DNA from: Apostichopus parvimensis
Taxonomy: Eukaryota > Echinodermata > Holothuroidea > Aspidochirotida > Stichopodidae
Direction of reading: 5' to 3'
NCBI GenBank assembly: GCA_000934455.1
Contig: KN888371.1
Span: forward strand, 1 to 59,339
Length of the DNA: 59,339 bases
The notes below the pieces were generated by a model. The model was not told the DNA's origin. It saw only the letters and a list, made by a program, of their open reading frames with translations, and did no database searches. Shown here piece after piece: positions 26,701-38,700 of this stretch (positions are counted from its first letter, which is position 1; every line of letters starts with the position of its first letter). The position numbers were made by a program, and so were the translations under genes.

Positions 26701-29700
26701 CGTTATAGTAAATACTAGATTGTATAGTGTTAAGAGGGTCGGGTGTACTCAAGACATAGCAGTTTCTCTTTACTGGCAAACTGCCTTTGATTCGTTCCTG
26801 TTATGATAAAGTCGTTATTGGCCCATCTTTAAATAAATATTACATTTATCTGCTCAGTGTTTTTTTGAACCACAAATTTGTTGGTCTGCATTCTTGATAT
26901 TGTTCTTTGTGTTAAAATATCTAGCTTCAGTGTCGTGTATGTTTTCTTCACTTCTAAAGTTGAGTTTTACTTGAAAGAACAGAGAACAAGGGCATGATTA
27001 AAACTGGTTGTTGAAAAAAATGAAGATCCTGTTGATGAGCTCGCTTGTTCTTAAACAAAGCTACATTAAAACATATGTTCAACTCACTTGATTGTTGAAC
27101 TTTCACCAGCCTTGCTGTATGTGGATACCAGACTTGAAGTATGAGTACAGGAGATGGACATAGCTAGTTAACAATACATGGCATTAATTTGGTATGAGTC
27201 TGAATACAAGGAGCGAAATCAGAGTATAGTACAATATATTTGTTTGTCTCAAGTATAAGATGCTCAGAGTGAGCACAAAAACATTTTTTTTTTAATAACA
27301 AGGAGTAGGCAAATATAATTATCACTTTGTAAGAGGTCTTGCACTACTGTAGTATCTAAAGTAGATTCCATAAAATGCCCTGCGTTTGAGTACAAACCCA
27401 CAAATGATGATATTCAAGTACAGGCAACTATGACAATATGAGTACAAGTGGAGAATCACTAGAAAATTCTCGTTTCTATTTTGTTCTTGTTTTTCACAGA
27501 TGAGATCTGTCCTTCTGATGGGATTTTACTTCAGACTTTGGATGGAGAGAAAGCGTACAGGTCAAAAAGAGGAAGATGAAGCCATTGCTGGAGTACAAGA
27601 GAGACGAAATGCACAGAGCTTACAAGCTGCTCTCAGCAAATGGAAATCATCATATGAAGATGAAATCCTTGCAAGGTATAGTTAACTATAGTAAGAAATT
27701 TAGTTTTAAAGGAATATGAAGTTTGCTTAAAAACTAAATATTGAATCATGTCACAATAGAAATTGTAGCAGTGGATATTAAACTGAAGCTTCTTTAAGTT
27801 TTCAGTGTTATAAGGGTTGGGTAAATGCCTGCCCCCAAAAATAAGAATACTAATATAATAACTTATTATTAAACTAAGGGTAACCACAGTGAGAATATAT
27901 TATGGTTATTGGAGCATTGTGTTTGGGTTCCTCATAATGAATATTACAAAAATTTATTTAGGCTTTATCATAAGTGTTTCATTACAGTGCTGTTGCTACA
28001 GCTGTTTTCAACTATCCTTTGACTTGAAAAAATCTGAAGGCTTACAGTCTTGTTTATAGGCAAGTCATAGACTTTACAACAGTTCTACCCTGGTCATTGG
28101 TGACTTGTCACACACACACACCCAAGTGTGTTCATTGGAAACAGTTGCTCAGGGGCACAGCAGTCCATCACATTAATGTGTACCCTTGCGGACTTCCCAT
28201 AGGCCCCAGCCACAAACGGGCGCATGGAACTATGTTTACACGTTACCTAGCTAGTTCCCCATTTATGTACAGTGAATACAGCAATGAAGACTAAGTGCCA
28301 TGCCCAATTCACAGCGTAATGGTCTGGCTAGGACTCAAACCTGCAATTTTTAGATGACAAGTCCATTGCCTATTCCATTTGACTCGCTTGAAAACGTGAG
28401 ATAGATATATCAATCTTATACGGATTATATACAATAAGGAATTCAAAGCCTAAAATAGCTCAAAAACAGCACAAATTTATAATAGAAAATATATAATTGA
28501 AAGTCAGCAAACAAATTGTGGCAATTCCACAGAAAGTTTAGCAAAATTCCCTGTTCTTCACCCTTTGGTATTTCATTTACCAATATTATAACCAATAACA
28601 ACATTATTAATAATTCATTATTTCAGAGGTATATTTGTAATTGTATTATTATATTTTTTAACTTTCTACTAGGAATCATCACCTAGCAGTAGTACGGGGA
28701 AAGCTCAGGATCTTTCTCTTACAATGGCACCAATTTGCACAACTCTCATTTCAACATTCACTGGAAGTCTTCACCAGATCTCTCGGTTTGTCTTCACCTA
28801 GCTTCGGCACCATAACTCCTTCTGACTTGTCTAGGATTGCGCAAGCTTCAGAGGGGAGCAATTATTCTGACACGCTCCATTTGTCTGTTGTAGACAGTGG
28901 CTACCACGGCAACCATGCAAATCTTGATAGTCTGTCGATTGGCAGGTTCCAAAATCTATCGCAGTCAGATTTTGTGGATGCCTCCAATCCTTCCGATCTT
29001 GAAACTATTAGCATTCAGAGTTGTCCCTTGTTTTCAGGAACAACAGCACCCTCCCTAATGGAAGATGATGGAACATTCCAATTAACTGAGATAGTTCATA
29101 CATATTCATCAGCTGACTCATCTCCAGACTCAAATTTACATATAGAAAGAAGGGACACACTCAAGCCTCCCTTGGATCAAATGGATGAATCATATTCCCA
29201 GAGAATAGAGGGATCTCCATCTGCTCAAGAGGAGGTCAAGGAAATTAACATGGATACTGATGGAAGCACAGAATATGAATATTCATATCCAATAACTGGT
29301 ATGACTGGAACCTTCAGTCAGGGCTGGAGGCAACATTTATCTGTGGGTGACTCCAGTCACACGTCATCGCTGAGACTGGGATGTTCAGATGATGAGAGTC
29401 ACTCATCATCTTCTTGTGAACTCGTTACAGTACAAGACAGATTATCAAAGAACAACGTCATGAGAGATGTCTGGTTGGGAGAGATGGGAGATGTTTTGGT
29501 TGGAGAGGTTTCAGATGTCGAGGGAGATGAGAACTCTTTGGGTATGATGTCATTGCGAGAGCTGGTCGATGAAGACACAGCACTAACAAGATCTGACTGT
29601 TTAGAGACGTCATCATCATTTCACGATGAAGATGATGATGAGAATTGTGTTACTGAAGAACAGCAGTCAAAAGTTGTGAGTGTTATGTGCACATAATGCC

Positions 29701-32700
29701 ATGTAAATAGTTAACTGTCCTGACTGCAAATGTTCTGAATTGTCTTGATCTATGTCAGCATGGTTATGGGTGAAATGAATGGTGTTTTGACTCTTTCACT
29801 AATGTACCTGACAGGTGTTGGAAGGACCAAGGAGGTAGGGCATCCACAATTGTGCAGTCCAATACTAAACATTAATTGGTGATTCCAAAATATCTCTCTT
29901 CACACTCTTATGGGCAAAGTCTGTCCAAGATTTTAATAGGTTATCTATTTCATAACAATTTTTTTTATCTGTAGTTTAATTGGTAATTTTCTTAGGAGCA
30001 ATGCAAGCCATAAATATGCTATATTTTATAAATTTGTAATTGATTTTAAACTTCATGCTTTAAATATTCAAATAGGTTACATTCTGTGTTGAAACTGAGA
30101 GAGAAAATTATAAGATAAATCTCAAGTAGGGAGTTAGTGTGTTCTCCCCCTCCCTTCCTCTCCTCTCCCCCTCCCTCCTCTCCCCTCTCCTCAAAGTTGT
30201 TAGGATTGAGGCTTTAAAGTTGTAGCTTTAATTCAGTCAAATCCATTTAACCTTTTTTATCTTCATTTAAGGTAAACTTAACCAATTGATTTATCTCTTC
30301 TGATTTTCTCTATAACCAGGTTTTGATAAAGTACATGCTCAATTTCTGGAGACTTTGGCCAGTCAGTGCTGTGTTCCTGCAGTGGCTTAGGTTCACTAGA
30401 TATAGGAAATACCTTAGACTACAGCGAGATGAACTCAAGAAGATTACAATGAGGAATACACTAAGGAGATACACTAACCACTGGAGAAGGCAACTAGAAT
30501 TAGCACAGACAGCAGATCAACACCAGGTGATGAAAGCCAGATTCATTCCAATATAAACATTGCAGAACCAATACCCATCTGGGTGGTCACTTTTCTCAGT
30601 TATATACAGTACTTAATATCACAGTCATGAACAGGTTAAGAGGATGAAACGTTGCAAACAGAGTGGAAATCATTCAATTCAATTCAAATTTATTTCTCAT
30701 ATTATTGTACAGTAAAAAGTATAACACATAGTACAGCAGAAAAAGTTAGTTAATTTAGTTACCATTTCTGATATTTCTTATTTGTAAGGTGGACAGAAAT
30801 ATCCATATCTAGTTTGTGTTGTATTTGTTCAAGGTGTAAAATTAATTTGCCAAATTTTCTTTCCCTTTTCTCTTACTTCCTGTTATTACAGAAATCCAGT
30901 TTAATCGGAAAATATTTTGAGGCTTTGAGCAGCCACCATCAGAGGAAGAAGAAGTCAAGACTGAACAGGGAGCTCGCTGAAACGTGGAGAGCAGCTAAAT
31001 CACTTTCTGGACCATTTCAGAAATGGAAATCTCAAGTAAGAGAGAAGGATGAAAGGTTGCTAATTATTCTTTGTCAATTGTTCTATTATCTATCTGTTAT
31101 TCTGTTTTTCTGTTTGTGAAATGATATTCATTAATAATATATCAGACCAACTGTTCATTCCTCTCAATCAAGCAAAAAAGTAGGTGATAATATTGAAAAA
31201 TTCCATTTTTACCTCAATAAATTCTCCTAGAGGATGAATCTAGTGTCAACTGGAACGTTGGCAAAAGGTTGGACCGAGAACCTTGGTGAAAAAAGAAAAA
31301 AAAATTGGTCAAATACATGATGATAAAAATGCTGTTAATGTTTAAATCAAATTTGTACAAATTTTTTTAAGGTAAAACATGAAATTCCTCACTTCACCAG
31401 AAATTATTACAATCAAATTCTTTCCATAAATTTGTTATATTCTCTCTCTTCTATATTTTGAAAGTGTACTTTCTCTTCAGAGCTGGTGGAATTGAGAGCA
31501 TCAGTTGAGTTTATGTTTTCTCTCCCTTGCAGGTTTTGCATGCTCACACTGTCTCTGGAGCAGAACCATCTTGGGATTCTTTCATAACCAAGAGTCGGAC
31601 ACTCCGATATAATTCATCAAAATTGGAGGGAAAAATTCAGAAGGAAAACATGAAAGAATGTTTCATGTTTTGGAAACTGAGAGTTTGGCAGCAACTCCAA
31701 GTTAGAAATCAATTTCAGCAAACATTGAAGCAGAGGTGAGGTATAAATCAGAAGTTTATTTACAAGAGAGAAACGATTCGCTTTTGCCAAGAAATAAATT
31801 TTCATGATTTAGTTCTATGTTCCTTTCCATTAAGTTCTTTATCTTGTGGTTTTCTTAATGAGTTTTTTAATTTTACAAATATGCCGTTGATCTACTGCAA
31901 AATACAACGGGGAGCGGCGGATATTAAGAATATTTCTCTTTTTTACTGCATGAAGAAATACAGATTCTAAAGCAATGAGTGGCTTATCAATCAGATCTAT
32001 GAACTGAAAAGATTGTGTCATGGTCTACCTGAAGTAAGCCATCAAAGTTAGCTGGATGGAACCTTTAAGCTATCACTGAGATGTGTGAATGGTTGCATAT
32101 TGCTTTAAGAATTTTAACAATAGTTTGACTGTTTTGGTATTGTGTTCACAGAATTGTTGTCAGAACAACAATTTTCTAACACAAAAAGACCTTCCTTGAT
32201 GTCAGAGCTTTGTATTATGTGACCAAGATCTGATCATGTGGGTGCAGGAGAAATTTTAAACTGCCACCCTCCCCCCACACCTCCCTGCCATATTAAAGTC
32301 ACAAGTGCCACATCTTGTGAAATTTGCCTTCATTTTGGTCTTTTAAATTTGGTAGATGTTTCCAGTCTTGGTTACAATGGACCAGAGTTAACAGAGAAAG
32401 AACAATTCAAATGGAGTCATTCCTTCAGAGAAGGCAGAAATACATGGTAAGTGTAGAGTAATACATGTTAGTAAAGAGTAATACATGGTTACTGTAGAGT
32501 AATGCATGGTTAGTGTAGAGTAATGCATGGTTAGTCAAGAGTAATACATGGTTAGTATAGAATAATACATGGTTAGTGTAGAATAATACATGGTTAGTCA
32601 AGAGTAATACATGGTTAGTATAGAATAATACATGGTTAGTGTAGAATAATACATGGTTAGTGTAGAGTAATGCATAGTTAGTGTAGAGTAATGTGGTTAG

Positions 32701-35700
32701 TATAGAGTAATGTATGGTTAGTGTAGAGTAATGCATGGTTTATAGTANNNNNNNNNNNNNNNNNNNNNNNNNNNNNNNNNNNNNNNNNNNNNNNNNNNNN
32801 NNNNNNNNNNNNNNNNNNNNNNNNNNNNNNNNNNNNNNNNNNNNNNNNNNNNNNNNNNNNNNNNNNNNNNNNNNNNNNNNNNNNNNNNNNNNNNNNNNNN
32901 NNNNNNNNNNNNNNNNNNNNNNNNNNNNNNNNNNNNNNNNNNNNNNNNNNNNNNNNNNNNNNNNNNNNNNNNNNNNNNNNNNNNNNNNNNNNNNNNNNNN
33001 NNNNNNNNNNNNNNNNNNNNNNNNNNNNNNNNNNNNNNNNNNNNNNNNNNNNNNNNNNNNNNNNNNNNNNNNNNNNNNNNNNNNNNNNNNNNNNNNNNNN
33101 NNTGGTTAGTGTAGAGTAATGCATGGTTTATAGTATACATGGTTAGTATAGAGTAATGCATGGTTTGTATAGAGTAATGCATGGTTAGTATAGAGTACTG
33201 TATGGTTAGTGTAGAGTAATGCATGGTTAGTATAGAGTAATACATGGTTAGTGTAGAGTAATGCATGGTTAGTATAGAGGTAGTGATTTTATTACACCTT
33301 GGTTTACCTCCATGGTATATCTTAACCTTTTGTAAGTTACTTAATCTATAAATGATGATCTATAATGGTAGGTTTTGTTCACTTTGTGATATTCATGCAT
33401 GTATACCAGCAATATGGATTCAGTACAAGCATTGGTTGATTTTAGGAGAAGTTACCATAAAAAAACACCCAGCTGCTTTTATTATGATGCTTTTATTGTT
33501 ATATGTTGTTTCAGGTATTATTAAGATGGAAAGAGGCTTTGTTACACAAATCCAAGGTACAGCAGATGAGGTCAAAGGTCAATGAAAACCATCTAAGGGA
33601 TATTCTTTATCTGTGGCACCAGTACGCACAAATAAACAGGGAGGACAGAGAACACACCGAAACCGCACAAAACATGGTTGCTATGACAGCACTTCAACAT
33701 TTCTGGAATATTTGGAGATGTCAGTTGAAGGAATGCAACGTTGCTCAAAGCTACAGAGACCAACAATTAACAAAAAAGTAAGATTTGTTTGTCCTCGCTT
33801 CACTTTATTATGTGTACTCTGTACATAGTTTGTTGTGGACCTCGATTTAAATGATAAATGGCCTGTAGTTCCATAGGAATGCCTGTGATGCACAGTATTC
33901 GGTCTGTCGTACTGGAAAACCTCATCTCAATTTGCAATCCTGTGCTAAATGTTGCTATTGAATGGTTTTAAAAGTAGCTTGTCTTTTTGAAGTATTTAAA
34001 ATATTGTTGTGACACTGAGGTGAAACAAGAGAAATAAGTTTGAAAGCACAACAGAGCTTACTATCTTCTTTAAGAATCAGTGCAATGAATCGTGGCTGCT
34101 TGATACCCCTCCAAAGAGACTGTCACTGTTAACTTTATACTGCCTTTGCATTGTGCTAAAATAATTATCCTGTGTTTAATTTGGTTTCAAATGTACTGAA
34201 GGAGACCTTTGCAGCACTGACAACTGTCAAAATATCTTAAACATATTTGAATTGGGAGGAAAGCTTGCACAATGAATAACATTTAAAAGAGAATACCTAC
34301 CTGTGATAAGGCAATTTAATGTTTGAAACCTTGCAACTTAGGATTTATATCACACCAATAATGAAAATCATGCATTGTTCATTTTAGTTAGATTCCATCC
34401 TAATTTTTTTTTTTTTTTTTCATTTTGCGGATATGAAACATATATCACATAATGACTTCTCTTTGCCCTTCTTTCTTTTTCTTTTTGTAAAGATGTTTTG
34501 GTCTCTGGTTAAATTTCAAGCATCGGCAAATCGAACTTCGTAAGTCAGCTCGTAAAGTAGAGGCGATAGTTGAAGAGAGAGAGTCGAGAGAGGCATTTTA
34601 CATCTGGAGAAAGAGGATGGAAGCAAAGAAGAGGATGCTAAAGCTGACCATAAATCAAGAACAAAATACATTGAGAATCTCATTGGAGAAGTGGAAGGAG
34701 TATGTGAGCTTGGAGAGAAGAGAAAAGATGAGATGCCATAACTTGATGGAAGAGGTTTGTCATTACCAGGGAATTCATGAAGATATAGGGAAGTGATAGA
34801 TTGTTATGAGAAACCTGAAAGAATCAGGTAGCAAATCATATTCAATTGCTGGGGGTAGACTATAGTGACTAGCATAATAATAATAATAGTACTAATAATA
34901 GTAATAATAAATGAATTATAAAGTATGGGAGTGATAGATTGTTATGAGAAACCTGAAAGAATCAGGAAGCAAATCATTCAATTGCTGGGGGTAGACTATA
35001 GTGACTAGCATAATAATAATAATAGTAATAATAATAATAATATTGAGGATTTAAAGCACAGACATATCCACCAATAACAGTGCTCAAGGCGCATAACTGT
35101 ATTACCCCGGTCAATGATAACCTGTCAAACATAGAGACAATCCCTCCACAAGGCAGCAGCTAAACAGCCCCCAACGGACAGTTTATCATACAGGTCCCCA
35201 TTTACACACCTGGGTAAAGAAAGGCAATGGAGGTAAAGTGCTTTGCCCAAGGACACAATGTAATGATCTGGTCAGGACTCGAACCTGCAAGCCTTAGATC
35301 ACAAGTCCACTGCCTGAACCACTTGACCCGATGCTCTCTCCATGCTATCATGCTATAATGTAAGGCATGATTCAGAAGGTTGAATCTTGTGTGCAGAGAT
35401 TGTCTTGGTAAAACACATTCTACTTTGTGTGTGTGTCATTTTTCCCTCCTTTCTTTCTATTAGGTGGTGGGGGGGGGGGGGGTTGGGGGTGAATTTCTTT
35501 CCTTCCTTTCCTGCATGGGTATCTTCTACTTACATCTTGAAGCTTCTGTTTCATGCTGTGAATTTATTCAATTATATTGTAATTTGTTACATTGTACACT
35601 GTTGAAAAACATGGTATACCAAAAAGTCTACAATGTTATATCCATGATGTCATTTTCTTGATCAATTTACTAGGTGGTCTCTCATTGGCTGATGGTCTGT

Positions 35701-38700
35701 CACCTTCAACGGAAACAGAGGATGGCAATCCAGGATGCAGTTTCTCGCTGGAGACGGTTGGTCCATAAGAGTAGAAATTTAGCAAAACTCCAACAGGATC
35801 GCACCAGACTGAAAAGTAGGAACCGACTGGAACAGTGTTGGAGAATATGGAGGGAAAAGTTTGACAAGACCTCAGTCGCTGATCGATTTTATGAAAGCCA
35901 CTTGTGTAGCAGGTAACTATTGCCGTGTTGAGTAACATAAAACCTGTTTTCTTCCCAACTGTGTGACTTTTCACAGTGCAGGCTGTATACCAAAGAGTAA
36001 CACAATGTTGTTTCAGCTTGATCACCAGCTCAGGGAATTGTGCCATTAAATAAGTTAAAAAACTTAAAAAGGAATTTAAATAATCCTTTAATTTCATGCA
36101 ATCAGCTTTTCAATACACATCATGCTGTTTAGAAAATATGGCATATATAACATTAGCACTATAAATAACTACAACAAATAAGAAAGTGAATAAATGCTTA
36201 CTCTTTACTCTTTCACATTTCAAACTGAACCATAAACTTATTAATTTTCAGGGCCCTTTTTGGTTTGTTTTTAATCTTTTAAAATTTAAGTTTAATTCTT
36301 CAGGATATCCAATTAGTAGTACTATCATGAACTTAATGTAAAACTGTACCACAGCACTTGGTCCAGTTTTACAGTGACAGTTCTAGGGTATTGCAAATGA
36401 CAGTAGTTATGCAGGTTTATGTAAACGATTAAGAAAAAGTGTGTACTTTACAGAGATATTTAGACAATTTGTTCTATGCTACAAAAGTTGGTTTTTGCCA
36501 CAATCATAGGGAGGTGAACATTCCAGTGCAACTTGACAATTTTTCTAAATTTATTTTATTTTTAATGTCCCCCCAGGTACCTCCATGATTGGTGTATTTA
36601 CACCAAGCAGCAGAAGAGGAGACTTGCAGATGAGGAAAGCTTCCGTCTTCGCATGCAACATCGAATGGTAAAAGAAGCCTTAACCATCAACTCATCAACA
36701 GATTTACAATATTACACATACTAATTGATGATAATCATGATTCATATAAAGTTTTGCTTGAAGGAAAATTGAAACAAAAAATAAAAAATGTTGATCTAGC
36801 TAGGAATTAATCTTAGTATACAAAATAACACCATGTGGGGCTATACGACACAATATTCTGGAACCCCACCCTCTCTCCCTCCACACACTTAGCAAGTTTT
36901 ACAAGCACATCCCCCACAACAGAAACTTGGTATGACTTGCCTGGAAGTGTTCAAGAGGTCCCCTCATCTTTGGGACCCATATAGGCACCTGATATGCCAT
37001 AATCTGGCACTGCTTCAATAGTCTAGTAGTTAGATTGAGATTTCTATTTACCTCTATTACACATGGCTTTGCTTGCTGTTTGACATGTCTTCTCTATACA
37101 ATGCATGGCAGGTGCCACTAGTGTAAGATAATGGAATGTAAAAGTACATTTGCTTTTAATGTGTCATGATGATGAGTAAGTGTCTGAAAACGTGAATTGT
37201 TACTTTAGTCTACCCCTCCTCCCACCTTTTCCCCTCCTCCGACCTTTCCCCTCTCCTAGCACCCTCATCACAGTTATAATGTAACGTAGTTTGTTGAATG
37301 ATGTTCAGTTAGTCAGGGCCATGGAGAACCAGGCCAGTTGTAATTATGTCAGTAAGGCCTGATTAAAGTGATTATACGTTTCTCTCACCCCATATTTCCA
37401 TGCTCCCCTCCCCCCTCTATTAAACCTGGGCCTCTGTACCATTGCCCCAGCCCCTCATTGCCCCAGCCCCTCTCTGCTGAGGCCTGGAGTCAGTCAAACT
37501 GAGATGGTCTCCTCAAATCATTCATCTTTCATATTTCAAATTCCGTTAGGTTGAACGTTGTTTCAGTCACTGGATGGATATGTCGCGTGATGTTCAACGA
37601 AAACAGAAGATTTCAGCTGACTTTGCAGGTCAGAGGTCACAGAGAACTTTAACTGTCTGTTTTCAAAGGTGGTTTCAACAGGCACTGACCAAGAAAGCTG
37701 ACAATTTCTACAAAACCAAGGTAGAGAAACAGGTATGTAGACATAAATAGTGAATTTGAAATCTCAAAAACCTCATTCTGTTTGAAATGTATATTGGAAA
37801 TGAAGGTGATTTGACTGTTTTGTAAGTAGGGCTGTTTTGTATGTTGGGCTGTGTTGACATTAAATCCATCAAGTTAAGTTAGCAGGTCATGTAGTTATCA
37901 AAGCTTGTTAAAGTTTGCACGAAATGGTTAAACTCACGACTTAATATTTGGGACGCAGTTCGATTAGTGTCTATGTGTCTTTGTAAAGAGCCTGCTCAAT
38001 GAATCCTTATGATTTTTGAGACAGGCATTCGTTACTTTAATGCTGTGTTCAGCAGTGGATGGAAACTTTGCAGAGAATTCTGACGAGGCTGGTTGTATTC
38101 ACACATAATGTGATTACCATTGAGTTTACAGTTATAACCAGTAATGTGCTCCAGCTTAGCATGTTATTAACCCTGTTTATTACAATAGCAGTATAATGTT
38201 TTCTGTGCCATAGATTTACTCTATCGTTTAATATTGTTTGTTTTCTTCTTGTTCATTTTTGTATGCATATTTCTGTTGTTTATGGTACAAATTTATCATT
38301 TAAAATAACATATTATCTTCTCAGATAACTTTCCTTTAATTGGCAAGGTTTTAACCACCACAAAGAAGCAAATACATGAGAAACTGCAGCATAAAGTCAC
38401 TTAATTCCAAGATATGTAATAAGCTCATCTCTCTGAAACAATCCACGATAAAATGGAAAGATGGCTGTGTAACACAGCTGTATAACACAGCCGTGTGTAA
38501 CACAGCGGTGTATCACACAGCTGTACAACACAGCTGTATAACACAGCTGTGTATAACACCACTGTATAACACTGCTGTATAACACAGCTGTGTATAACAC
38601 AGCTGTATAACACAGCTGTGTATAACACAGCGGTGTATAACACAGCTGTATAACACAGCTGTGTATAACACAGCTGTATAACACTGCTGTATAACACAGC

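Noticed and set aside
32425-33266. Open frames across the 32-kb array and its N run
   Set aside because: They consist of translated minisatellite and unknown bases and have no protein character.
32441-33280. CRISPR-like direct repeats
   Set aside because: Units abut without unique spacers, and the host is an intron of an animal gene. The same holds for the arrays at 9050, 38460 and 42400.
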